Origin: Yoonia maritima
GTDB taxonomy: Bacteria; Pseudomonadota; Alphaproteobacteria; Rhodobacterales; Rhodobacteraceae
Direction: 5' to 3'
Length of the DNA stretch: 64,000 nt
Assembly (NCBI RefSeq): GCF_003003285.1
Contig: NZ_PVTP01000004.1
Location: forward strand, 62,001-126,000
This document shows, piece by piece, positions 1-7,911 of this stretch (its first letter is position 1; each line of letters starts with the position of its first letter). The notes beneath the pieces are model-generated. The model ran no database searches. It saw nothing but the letters and a program-made list of their open reading frames with translations, and was not told where the DNA came from. A program made the translations under genes and the position numbers.

Positions 1-1241
1 GTCGGGGCTAGCACCTGACCCGCGCTGCCCGCGTATTCGACAATCGCGACCTCGTCTTCGGGGCGCAGTTGATCCAGCATTAACCGGAACGATTGTTTTA
101 GCAGCGGTAGCTTGTCAGGGCTGCCCATGGATCCCGACGTGTCGATCAAAAACACGAGGTTCAGCGGTGGCCGGTCTTCGATAGCAGGCATCTGACCTTG
201 CAAGGCGATGTGTACCAATTGGGTGTTGGCATTCCACGGTGTTTCAAAGCTGGACACGGTGGTGCGGAAAGGTGCATCGCCCGCGTCGGGGGTAGGGTAG
301 TCGTATGGGAAGTAGTTAATCAATTCCTCAATACGCACGGCGTTTGCAGGCGGCAACTGACCCCGTGACAAGGACGACCGCAGCAATGAATATGCCGCAG
401 TGTCGACGTCGATCGAAAACGTTGAAACGGGTTCTTCGGACGTGATTTTCAGCGGGTTTAGAGTCGCGTTGGCATATGTCTCTGTGTTCGGCTGGGTTGC
501 GGCGGGGCTTTGGTCTGGGGCAATCCGGTCGCCGACTGAGAGCGTTGACAGCGCTTGGGCTTGCGGCTGTGCGATCTCGGCCTCCTCGACGGTTTCTATT
601 GGTGCCGTCGCGTATAGGTTAGCATTTTCACGGCTAGTATCAGCCGGGCTAGGGGCCGTTTGAGATGCTTCTGAACGATTTACTGAACGTAGCGCTGTTA
701 CCGGCGCAGCGGGCATTGGCAGTGCAGGTTCTGCCGCCATCGCCGCAGGTTCTTCTGCGGCGGTTCCCTCGACAGCAAATGCCTCGGGCGCCGGTGAATG
801 ATCGCTTTCGACGGTTGGTACAGGAGGGCTAATAGCGTCGAGAATAGCGACATCTTCGGCGATCTGCAGTTCTGCGTTCTCAGATGCACGCGTATCGTTC
901 GCTTCCGACGCCCCAGTCAATTTCGTTAGCACGGGGTCCGTCGCAGTTGGCGGCGTTAGCAAGCTTTGCCCTTGGGGCGTTAGGAACAAAAAACCGCAAG
1001 CGACAAGCGCGGTGGTTGTTCCAAGCGCGGCCTTGGATGTTAGTGCGTTCAGCATGGTTGTTACTCCTGTCCAAAGGGCGTTGCGCCCGGTTACAGGAGT
1101 AGGACGAGGCTGTTCGCGTGATCCTTGGAGGTCGTCAAAGTTTTTGCGGGCCAGCGCGAGGTTTTCGGCGCGGCGTGTTTCATCTGCGCGCGGCGTGGCC
1201 ATGTTCATCATGGATTTGAGGTCGTCGAGATCGTCGGTCAT
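1..1241 (-). CDS. VWA-domain protein (YfbK/DUF3520-like), C-terminus beyond the window
   Basis: About 413 residues are visible and the gene continues off the left edge. In order it shows a charged N-terminus, one hydrophobic segment near residues 70-88, a long Ala/Pro/Glu-rich linker, a vWF-A N-terminal-type domain (around TFSIDVDTAAYS and EELINYFPYDYP) and the start of a von Willebrand A domain whose MIDAS motif DTSGSMG begins at residue 367. Proteins of this family are membrane-anchored, bind divalent metal through MIDAS and have no established biochemical activity. The ATG overlaps the sigma-factor stop codon (ATGA), so the two genes are translationally coupled. The VWA and N-terminal families are clear; the cellular role is not. 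Confidence 0.85.
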   Translation of the reverse strand, partial: MTDDLDDLKSMMNMATPRADETRRAENLALARKNFDDLQGSREQPRPTPVTGRNALWTGVTTMLNALTSKAALGTTTALVACGFLFLTPQGQSLLTPPTATDPVLTKLTGASEANDTRASENAELQIAEDVAILDAISPPVPTVESDHSPAPEAFAVEGTAAEEPAAMAAEPALPMPAAPVTALRSVNRSEASQTAPSPADTSRENANLYATAPIETVEEAEIAQPQAQALSTLSVGDRIAPDQSPAATQPNTETYANATLNPLKITSEEPVSTFSIDVDTAAYSLLRSSLSRGQLPPANAVRIEELINYFPYDYPTPDAGDAPFRTTVSSFETPWNANTQLVHIALQGQMPAIEDRPPLNLVFLIDTSGSMGSPDKLPLLKQSFRLMLDQLRPEDEVAIVEYAGSAGQVLAP

Positions 1242-1780
1242 TCTGCGGCCTCCTTTTCTTTGATCGCGCGTAGGGCTTTTTTCGCTTCGGATATGCGCCA
1301 GCTAATTGTGCCTTCGGATACCCCAAGGATCTCAGCGGCTTGGGAATGTGTCATATCATCAAGAACAAGCGCGAGCGTATCGCGTAAATCATCGCTGAGT
1401 TGGTTCATCGCGGCGGTTAGCCAATCCAGTGCTTCGGTGGATTCCGATTGTTCGGCCTTGCGCGCGATTTCCCAATCGCCCCAGCCTGTCGTGGCTTTGG
1501 TATATGTTGCACGCTTGCGCCGGCGGTCGTGTGCAGCGTTTACCGCGACGCGGTATAACCAAGTGGTCACTTTGGCGCGGCGTTGGTAGCTGCCCAATTT
1601 GGCGGGCAGGGCGGCGCAAATATCTTGTGTCAGGTCTTCCGCTTCGGTGCGTACCCCAGTTAGTCGAAAACAAAACGCGAATAGCCTATCGTAATGGCGA
1701 TCAAGCAGGTTGGCAAAAGCCGCCCCGTCGCCATTTGCGGCTGCTGCCGCGAGGTCTTCGTCACTGGTGTTCATACGCAT
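1238..1780 (-). CDS. ECF-type RNA polymerase sigma factor
   Basis: A 180-residue sigma-70 family protein. Region 2 is recognisable around EAEDLTQDIC and the WLYRVAVNAAHDRRRKR stretch. Region 4 ends in a helix-turn-helix (SQAAEILGVSEGTISWRISEAKKAL). The open frame runs further upstream, but that part overlaps the tetR gene, so a start at 1780 or at the ATG six bases inside (1774) is preferred. Neither has a convincing Shine-Dalgarno sequence. It overlaps the downstream VWA gene by four bases. No separate anti-sigma gene is seen; the membrane-anchored VWA partner could serve in signalling, which is inference. Its regulon is unknown. Confidence 0.88.
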   Translation of the reverse strand: MRMNTSDEDLAAAAANGDGAAFANLLDRHYDRLFAFCFRLTGVRTEAEDLTQDICAALPAKLGSYQRRAKVTTWLYRVAVNAAHDRRRKRATYTKATTGWGDWEIARKAEQSESTEALDWLTAAMNQLSDDLRDTLALVLDDMTHSQAAEILGVSEGTISWRISEAKKALRAIKEKEAAE

Positions 1781-1829
1781 CACGGTGGTTGGACGCGGCA
1801 GAATGGTCAATCCTTGGCGACATTTCAAT

Positions 1830-2411
1830 TTATTTTCTTGGTGTAAGCCTTGGCAAGATGTCGCTGAACTGGATTGGTTGATTTGACGTGGGCGGGACCG
1901 TTTGATGAAATCGGCGTAGGGTGGCAAACCCGTGGACCAGCGACCAAACCATCATTTCGTTTCCCTGAGGGTGCGATGGCGACGGCTCAAACAACGCGCA
2001 AGTATCGGCAAGCACACCAAACGCCCGCTGTGCAGCGTCCGTTAATTCGGTGTCTGTGTTGTTTTTTATATCAGGTGAAAAGATTAGCTGAAACAGCGCG
2101 TCATGATCTTTGGCGAATGACAAATACCCGTGGCAAATACCCAATAGTTTAGCTTGCGGCGCAGGGCCCGCAACAGCGCGGCTTTCTTCCATGTATCGAA
2201 TAAATGTACGAAAGCCTTCTGCTGCTATGGCCAGAAGTAGCCCGTTTTTGCCGTCAAAATGATGTGCTGGGGCAGCATGTGAGACGCCTGCGATTGCTGC
2301 GACTTTGCGCAGTGACAATGCACTAAGCCCTTCGGCTTTTAACACTTCGATCCCGGCATCAATGAGAGCAGGGCGTAAGTTGCCGTGATGGTGTTGGTTT
2401 TTCTCTGCCAT
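1830..2411 (-). CDS. TetR/AcrR family transcriptional repressor
   Basis: A 193-residue regulator with an N-terminal helix-turn-helix (about residues 30-60, SLRKVAAIAGVSHAAPAHHF) and a C-terminal ligand/dimerisation domain of the WHG type (DALFQLIF...MVWSLVHGFATL). It is divergent from the DUF2306 membrane-protein gene. The 78-bp gap between them holds two near-identical 15-bp palindromes, which suggests it represses that gene and perhaps itself. The effector cannot be read from sequence. The sigma-factor gene follows about 50 bp downstream on the same strand. Confidence 0.9.
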   Translation of the reverse strand: MAEKNQHHHGNLRPALIDAGIEVLKAEGLSALSLRKVAAIAGVSHAAPAHHFDGKNGLLLAIAAEGFRTFIRYMEESRAVAGPAPQAKLLGICHGYLSFAKDHDALFQLIFSPDIKNNTDTELTDAAQRAFGVLADTCALFEPSPSHPQGNEMMVWSLVHGFATLRRFHQTVPPTSNQPIQFSDILPRLTPRK

Positions 2412-2431
2412 ATTGCTTTTTGCTCCCCCGG

Positions 2432-2472
2432 CTTGACAGTGTCAAGTTTGCTTCTATCTTTACACTGTAAAG
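2432..2472 (+). promoter_or_regulatory. Twin palindromic operator overlapping a sigma-70 promoter
   Basis: Two perfect 15-bp dyads, CTTGACAGTGTCAAG (2432-2446) and CTTTACACTGTAAAG (2458-2472), lie with centres 26 bp apart. The first contains TTGACA (2433-2438), a perfect -35. TATCTT (2455-2460) is a plausible -10 at 16-bp spacing, so the dyads flank and cover a promoter reading into the DUF2306 gene. Placement between a TetR gene and its divergent neighbour is classic for TetR control. The sequence is seen; binding by this TetR is inferred. Confidence 0.75.
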
Positions 2473-2495
2473 TTTGAGGCGGATTCGAGGTGAAA

Positions 2496-3122
2496 ATGTC
2501 CCTGACAATTATCCCGCGCACCCTATTTTGGGTGTTTAGTTTGCTCATCGCCATGGCGTCGGTGCGGTTTTTTGTATTGCCACCTGAGGTGGCTAACGAA
2601 GCACTCGCTTACCATGCGCTGGCGCGCCCAATTGCGTTTTATACCCATGTTGGGTTGGCGTCGGTTGCTCTTGGGCTGACACCGTTTCAGTTTTGGCGCG
2701 GCTTGCGCATGCGCCGTCCTGCAATGCACCGATGGATGGGGCGCGGATATGTGATTTCTGTGGTTCTTTCAGGCGTCGGTGGGTTGGTCTTGGCCATTTC
2801 GACCGAGGCGGGAAATATCGCTGCGTGGGGTTTTGGAACGCTTGCTGTGGTCTGGGTCGTCGTAACAGTGCGCTCTGTACTGCTTGCGATGAAAGGGCAG
2901 ATTGATGATCACCGTCGTTGGATGATCCGGTCGGCTGCGCTGACGTTAGCTGGTGTTACGTTGCGCATTTATCTGCCTATTGTTTTCATCGCAGGTTTGC
3001 CGTTCGATGAATACTATGCGGCTATTGCATGGGGTTGCTGGGTGCCAAATTTATTGGTCGCCGAGATATGGCTGAGACGTCACCGGGCGACAGGGATCGC
3101 ACCGCCCGGTGACGAAACTTAA
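2496..3122 (+). CDS. DUF2306 integral membrane protein
   Basis: A protein of about 208 residues with several hydrophobic segments (near residues 10-28, 50-66, 80-100, 110-125, 145-165 and 175-190) and the DUF2306 signature of conserved histidines and arginines (PAMHRWMGRGYV, DDHRRWMIRSAAL). ATG 2496 is chosen because GAGG sits five bases upstream; GTG 2490 is in frame but less well placed. The TetR operator pair controls its promoter. Members have no defined biochemical function. The stop codon overlaps the convergent pstS-like/ompA gene. Confidence 0.85.
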   Translation: MSLTIIPRTLFWVFSLLIAMASVRFFVLPPEVANEALAYHALARPIAFYTHVGLASVALGLTPFQFWRGLRMRRPAMHRWMGRGYVISVVLSGVGGLVLAISTEAGNIAAWGFGTLAVVWVVVTVRSVLLAMKGQIDDHRRWMIRSAALTLAGVTLRIYLPIVFIAGLPFDEYYAAIAWGCWVPNLLVAEIWLRRHRATGIAPPGDET

Positions 3123-4684
3123 CGCACCCAGACTTCGACGCGGCGGTTCAGGCGCTGCCCTGCAAAGTCAGAGTTGCAGGCGACAGGGTTTAGCTCTCCG
3201 TAGCTTTTAATCTGCACAATCGAAGGGTCGAACCCAGTTCCTGCGACTTGCGAAGCGATGCTATCAAGAACTGTCTCTGCACGGGCGAAGCCAAGTGTGC
3301 GGTTCGCGTCAAATGCACCATCGGCGTCGGTGAAGCCAACCAGTGCAATCTCGTTGATGTTTGATGTGTTGGACAGGTAGCTGGTCAATCGTAGCAAATC
3401 CCGACGTGATGCGTTGTCTAGATTGGATGACCCCGTTTGAAAGCGGAACGTTGGCGACAGGCGGTGCCATTCAAGCATATCGATGTAGAGTTCGCGTAGT
3501 GCCGCGAGTTCTTGACGGCTTTCGTTTCGATCAATCTCGGCGCGGATTGTTTGGGCCGAACGCGATAGGTTTCGGCTGTCGATGTTGAAACCAATGAACC
3601 CCGACTTTTCGATGATTCCGTCGGCGGCTGGTGATTTCGCGTATGCAAGCAGACCTTGGGCGCGTGAAGGTAGTTCCGCATTTGTTGTGTAAAGATACAA
3701 TGTGCGTTGCAACGGGTATTCCCCGGTTTTTGCGGCAAAGGTTGATGCCTCTGCGGCGATGCCGCAGCTGGAAATCAAACCCAAAGGTTTGTTGTCGCCA
3801 CGAAATGCAAAGCCGACGTAGCCGATGCCGCCTGCATCGCCGAACACGGATTCGGACATTGCTGAATTGCCTGAAACAATACGCGCGTGGGCGCTGAGCG
3901 ACACGTCATATGGTTCCAGAAATTTACCAGAAACAGTGGCGAAGGTGCCGGAGTTGCCATCGCGCGAATATACAGTCACGGGCAGATCGGCGCCGCCCAA
4001 TTCGGACCAATTGCTGATTTTGCCCGAAAGTAATTCTGAAATCTGGCTTTCTGTTAATGCATCTACAGGATTGTCTGGGTGTACAACGATCAAAAGCCCA
4101 TCAACTGCGATCCCGTGTTCTTGTTCAAAGCTAAGCGCGTCGCCTAAGCCTGCGTCAGAAAGCGCCTGAACTTCGGTGCCTTTGATGCGGCGAGACGACA
4201 TTCCGATTTGCGTTGATAGATCAAGCATACCGCGAAAACCCGTGCTGGATCCGCGATCTTCGATCATGGTGGTGAAAATAGGTTCGCCCAGTCCTTCATC
4301 GGCTATTACTGTGAGCAAAACCTGCCGTTCTCCGGTGGTGCGGCTGTCGACGACGGCGCGTTGGCTTTCGGCATAGCCGCGTACGAGCAGCGGCATAAGT
4401 TCCGCGCCGATAGTGTCTGACCCCTTGATCGTGAAATCGATATTTGCCTGTCCACCGGCTGGGCATGCCGCCCCTGCGCAGCTCACGAGCGACGCAGGCA
4501 CCTGAACTTCCCCAATTTCTGTACGCATGACGTAGAAACCATCGGTAAAATCGATCAATTCTCCCGATAGCGCCATTTCACCATCACTGGTCGTGAGCGA
4601 AACGTCGTCTGCGAGTGCGGGTGAGGCCATGCATAAGCATGAAACCGCTGCAAGTCGCGCTAGGAGTGTGTTTGTGGGAGACAT
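3119..4684 (-). CDS. Phosphate-binding-like periplasmic domain fused to an OmpA domain
   Basis: A 521-residue secreted protein with a signal peptide ending near ASPALA-DD. A PstS-like solute-binding region follows (FTIKGSDTIGAELMP around residue 87, GSSTGFRGM, YSRDGNSGTF, IGYVGFAF). The last ~130 residues form an OmpA/MotB-type peptidoglycan-binding domain (FQTGSSNLD, GFTDADGAFDANRTLGFARAETV, NRRVEVWVR). This architecture suggests a phosphate- or oxyanion-binding protein tethered to the cell wall instead of feeding an ABC permease; no pstCAB genes are adjacent. The ligand is inferred only. Confidence 0.85.
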   Translation of the reverse strand: MSPTNTLLARLAAVSCLCMASPALADDVSLTTSDGEMALSGELIDFTDGFYVMRTEIGEVQVPASLVSCAGAACPAGGQANIDFTIKGSDTIGAELMPLLVRGYAESQRAVVDSRTTGERQVLLTVIADEGLGEPIFTTMIEDRGSSTGFRGMLDLSTQIGMSSRRIKGTEVQALSDAGLGDALSFEQEHGIAVDGLLIVVHPDNPVDALTESQISELLSGKISNWSELGGADLPVTVYSRDGNSGTFATVSGKFLEPYDVSLSAHARIVSGNSAMSESVFGDAGGIGYVGFAFRGDNKPLGLISSCGIAAEASTFAAKTGEYPLQRTLYLYTTNAELPSRAQGLLAYAKSPAADGIIEKSGFIGFNIDSRNLSRSAQTIRAEIDRNESRQELAALRELYIDMLEWHRLSPTFRFQTGSSNLDNASRRDLLRLTSYLSNTSNINEIALVGFTDADGAFDANRTLGFARAETVLDSIASQVAGTGFDPSIVQIKSYGELNPVACNSDFAGQRLNRRVEVWVR

Positions 4685-5079
4685 GTGAGTGGTCTTTCGT
4701 TATAAGAGGCGGTGCTAGCCAGTCCTGTTGGCGGCAGCACAGATGCTCTTTCAACGCATCAAATTTGTTACAGATTGGTGACGGTTTTGTAACGAATTAC
4801 TTAAAAATCAAATTATTCCAATTGGTTAAAAATTAACAGCCGCATTGGATCTGATAAAATACTAAATAGGTATACCTGCCATATGTGAGATTTTTAGAAT
4901 TTTTGTCGTCCTAATGGCGACAATGGCGTTTGCGGTATGGGCTATTGGGGGGTGTGCATATTTTACGAACGAACCTTAAGGTTGTACTTTTCAGATAAAG
5001 TGAAGGCAGCACATACCACTAATACAGACAGAATGTCGTGTTTATGTGCCGCCCTATCGCAATAAGAAAACGTCCGCGC
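4685..5079. other. 395-bp AT-rich gap without a convincing gene
   Basis: No ORF with a good ribosome site is seen. The region must hold the promoter for the leftward pstS-like/ompA gene. It contains the inverted repeats GTTAAAAATTAAC (4825-4837) and AGGTATACCT (4868-4877), neither of which I can assign to a known regulator. A 21-codon ATG frame near 4915 lacks a Shine-Dalgarno sequence and is not called. Confidence 0.5.
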
Positions 5080-6558
5080 TTAGACGCCGACGCAAATATA
5101 CTTCATCTCAAGGTAATCTTCGATGCCGTGGGATGACCCTTCGCGGCCAAGGCCAGACTGCTTAACCCCACCAAAGGGGGCGACCTCGGTCGATATGATC
5201 CCAGTGTTCACGCCCACGATCCCATATTCCAAGGCTTCGGCGACCTTGGTCACGCGTGACAGGTCTTTAGCATAGAAATAAGAGGCCAGTCCAAAGATCG
5301 TGTCATTTGCTTGAAAGATCACGTCGTCTTCGTCTTCGAACATAAACAGGGGCGCGAATGGGCCAAAGGTTTCATCTGTGCTGACAGCCATGTCTTTGGT
5401 CGCGTTGCTGATGATTGTTGGCTCAAAGAACAATCCACCCAGATCGTGGGGTTTGCCGCCAGTCAGTACAGTTGCGCCCTTGGCAAGTGCGTCATCAAGG
5501 TGAGTTTGTACTTTATCAATCGCCTTCGCTTCGATCAGTGGGCCAAGCGTTGTGCCATCTGTCAGGCCGTCACCGACGCGTAGGGCTTCGACCGCCGCTG
5601 TGAATTTGGCCGCAAACGCATCATAGACGCCTTTTTGTACGTAGATACGGTTGGCGCAAACGCAGGTTTGACCGTTGTTGCGGAATTTGCAGGCGATTGC
5701 GCCTTCAACGGCGGCATCAAGATCAGCATCGTCAAACACGATGAACGGTGCATTGCCGCCCAGTTCCATGCTGCATTTCATGACTTGGTCAGCCGCCTGA
5801 CGCAGCAGGATGCGGCCGACTTGGGTCGACCCGGTAAAAGTCAGTTTGCGTACGATGTGATTTTCACAGAATTCCTTGCCGATTTCCTCGGCGGCGTTCG
5901 ATGTCACAACGGAAAACAGCCCCTTGGGAACGCCTGCCTCTTCTGCCAGCTTTGCCATCGCAAGCGCAGACAGCGGCGTTTGTGATGCGGGGCGGACGAC
6001 GAACGCACAGCCAGCGGCAAGGGCAGGGGCCACTTTGCGTGCGATCATCGCATTCGGGAAGTTCCAAGGCGTGATGCCCGCAGCGACACCAATTGGCTGT
6101 TTGATGACAGTGATGCGCTTGTCGGCCATGTGCCCCGGAATAGTTTCGCCATAGACGCGCTTTGCTTCTTCGCCGAACCATTCGATGAATGACGCACCAT
6201 AGGCGACTTCGCCGCGGGCCTCTGCCAATGGCTTACCCTGTTCTGCTGTCATGATGATGGCAAGGTCTTCTTGGTTCTCCATCAACAGGTCGAACCATTT
6301 GCGCATAACTTTTGAACGTTTTTTGGCGGCCAGCGCAGCCCACGGTTTTTGAGTTTTTTCAGCCGCAGAGATCGCTTTGCCGACTTCGGCGCGAGATAAA
6401 TCTGGAACCACGGCGATAACATCGCCTCGCGCTGGGTTTGTTACTTCGAAGTTCGCCCGATTTTCAGCAGACACCCATTCGCCGGAAACAAATGCGGCTT
6501 CACAGACCAGATCCGGCCGCTTGAGCATGGATTTGAGGTTGGTCGTTTCATCAAGCAT
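5080..6558 (-). CDS. gabD: NAD(P)-dependent succinate-semialdehyde dehydrogenase family
   Basis: A 492-residue aldehyde dehydrogenase with the family landmarks: TPWNFPNAMIARKVAPALAAG (cofactor site), FTGSTQVGR, catalytic-Glu motif ELGGNAPF, catalytic-Cys motif GQTCVCANR, and PFGGVKQSGLGREGS near the C-terminus. The GQTCVCANR and FGGVKQSG motifs and the length match GabD-type enzymes that oxidise succinate semialdehyde to succinate. Related semialdehydes cannot be excluded. ATG 6558 is preferred to the longer frame because AGGGAG lies about seven bases upstream. It is divergent from the alpha/beta hydrolase. Confidence 0.88.
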   Translation of the reverse strand: MLDETTNLKSMLKRPDLVCEAAFVSGEWVSAENRANFEVTNPARGDVIAVVPDLSRAEVGKAISAAEKTQKPWAALAAKKRSKVMRKWFDLLMENQEDLAIIMTAEQGKPLAEARGEVAYGASFIEWFGEEAKRVYGETIPGHMADKRITVIKQPIGVAAGITPWNFPNAMIARKVAPALAAGCAFVVRPASQTPLSALAMAKLAEEAGVPKGLFSVVTSNAAEEIGKEFCENHIVRKLTFTGSTQVGRILLRQAADQVMKCSMELGGNAPFIVFDDADLDAAVEGAIACKFRNNGQTCVCANRIYVQKGVYDAFAAKFTAAVEALRVGDGLTDGTTLGPLIEAKAIDKVQTHLDDALAKGATVLTGGKPHDLGGLFFEPTIISNATKDMAVSTDETFGPFAPLFMFEDEDDVIFQANDTIFGLASYFYAKDLSRVTKVAEALEYGIVGVNTGIISTEVAPFGGVKQSGLGREGSSHGIEDYLEMKYICVGV

Positions 6559-6620
6559 GTTAGGCTCCCTATGTTTGGCGCTATCTGACCCTGCACTTAG
6601 GGCGGCGTAAAGGGGGGACC

Positions 6621-7397
6621 ATGGAATTAGATGATGCTTTTGCAAATGCGGCCTATATCCCGAACGGTGAAACCTATCCTGATAAGTGGGCGGCTCTTGC
6701 GGGCGCGTTTCGTGATGTGACGCTATGTGAATTGGATTTGCCCTATGGAGAAGGCCGTCGTCACCGGTTCGATTTATTTCATCCTGCCCGTATGGCGCGC
6801 GGTGTAGTCATATTTGTGCACGGGGGATATTGGCTCCAGTTCGATAAATCATATTGGTCACATCTGGCGGCGGGTCCGCTTGCGCATGGATGGGCTGTTG
6901 CGATGCCTTCCTATGATTTATGCCCGCAGGCGACGATCCCAGAAATCGGTGATCAAATTGCGACTGCAATTGGCGTGATTTCCCAACGTGTGTTGGGGCC
7001 GATTCGCTTGGTTGGACATTCAGCCGGGGGCCAACTGGTTGCGCGCATGACCGCACCGCGACATTCGGTCACTTGGTTGGATCAGCTTGACCTCGTGATG
7101 CCTGTATCGCCTGTGACCGATCTGGCGCCTTTGATCCAGACGTCGATGAATGCCGATCTTAGGCTCGATATTGATACTGCCAAGGTTGAAAGCCCTGTTT
7201 TGATGGCGGCGCCCCAAACGCGTGTGTCAATTCATGTTGGTTCAAACGAACGTCCTGTTTTTATTGAGCAATCACATGATTTGGCGGCAGTATGGGCGTG
7301 TGGCCTTGGGGTTGAGGAGGGTAAAAACCATTTCGACGTTATCGAGGACCTTTCCAATCCTGATAGTAGATTAACTAATGTGCTATGTAGCCACTAA
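6621..7397 (+). CDS. Alpha/beta hydrolase, kynurenine-formamidase-like
   Basis: A 258-residue alpha/beta-hydrolase fold protein. The oxyanion motif HGGYW (about residue 67), nucleophile elbow GHSAGG (about residue 133) and a late His in NHFD fit an esterase or arylformamidase of the BD-FAE/kynurenine formamidase type. A strong GGGGGG ribosome site precedes ATG 6621. No tryptophan-catabolism genes lie beside it, so the substrate stays open. It is divergent from gabD with about 60 bp between starts. Confidence 0.8.
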   Translation: MELDDAFANAAYIPNGETYPDKWAALAGAFRDVTLCELDLPYGEGRRHRFDLFHPARMARGVVIFVHGGYWLQFDKSYWSHLAAGPLAHGWAVAMPSYDLCPQATIPEIGDQIATAIGVISQRVLGPIRLVGHSAGGQLVARMTAPRHSVTWLDQLDLVMPVSPVTDLAPLIQTSMNADLRLDIDTAKVESPVLMAAPQTRVSIHVGSNERPVFIEQSHDLAAVWACGLGVEEGKNHFDVIEDLSNPDSRLTNVLCSH

Positions 7398-7433
7398 ATA
7401 GGCGGGTTAACTCCGTATTTAGCTACTAAATAG
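7388..7433 (+). repeat. Pair of 14-bp direct repeats after the hydrolase gene
   Basis: TAGCCACTAAATAG (7388-7401) and TAGCTACTAAATAG (7420-7433) match at 13 of 14 positions and start 32 bp apart, about three helical turns. The first copy spans the hydrolase stop codon. Purpose unknown; they could be regulator half-sites for the lipoprotein gene downstream or chance. Confidence 0.4.
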
Positions 7434-7532
7434 AGTAGAGTAGTCAACGGACTGCTATAGTGATACAAAATCCTCGAGTATATGTTGAACAAGTTCAATC
7501 TGCTGCTGAACTAATCTGGTTTGAGGACAAAT

Positions 7533-7850
7533 ATGAATACAGCAAACTTTGCGAAAGTTGTGTTGCTAGCTGCCGCATCAGTATCACTTTCAGGCTGTGA
7601 GACGAGCTCCAAAGGGGGCATCACCGACGGTGGTCTTGACGGTGGAACGCTACGGGATGGTCTTGCGAATATCTGGATTGACCCCGATGGGTGTCAGCAC
7701 TGGTATATCGACGATGGCATCGAAGGGTATATGTCACCGCGCTTGCGTCGAGATGGACGACCCTATTGCCAAGAAGAACGCGGCGAAATCGTTCTGAAAG
7801 ACGGTAGCGTTATGATGGTAGAGCAAGAGCCGGTACCATCAGACACCTAA
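7533..7850 (+). CDS. Small putative lipoprotein
   Basis: A 105-residue protein with a lipoprotein signal peptide: hydrophobic core VVLLAAASVSLSGC with lipobox LSGC (Cys near residue 22). The mature part is Gly/Asp-rich and contains IWIDPDGCQHWYIDDGIEGYMSPR and a second Cys, resembling small conserved lipoproteins of Rhodobacteraceae, but I cannot name the family. ATG 7533 is chosen over an upstream TTG because GAGGA precedes it by five bases. An intrinsic terminator follows directly, so it is probably a single-gene unit. Confidence 0.78.
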   Translation: MNTANFAKVVLLAAASVSLSGCETSSKGGITDGGLDGGTLRDGLANIWIDPDGCQHWYIDDGIEGYMSPRLRRDGRPYCQEERGEIVLKDGSVMMVEQEPVPSDT

Positions 7851-7871
7851 ATGTTTTGGATACCATATTTC

Positions 7872-7902
7872 AAAAAGGCGCCGCAATTTCGGCGCCTTTT
7901 TT
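7872..7902. terminator. Bidirectional intrinsic terminator
   Basis: GGCGCCG / CGGCGCC stem with a CAATTT loop, flanked by five A on the left and six T on the right. It works in both directions, for the lipoprotein gene (+) and the convergent RNase T2 gene (-). Confidence 0.93.
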
Positions 7903-7911
7903 GCGGTTAGA

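Noticed and set aside
4913-4978. 21-codon ATG frame with a hydrophobic start in the 4.7-5.1 kb gap
   Set aside because: No ribosome binding site, no conserved neighbour and too short to judge; likely chance.
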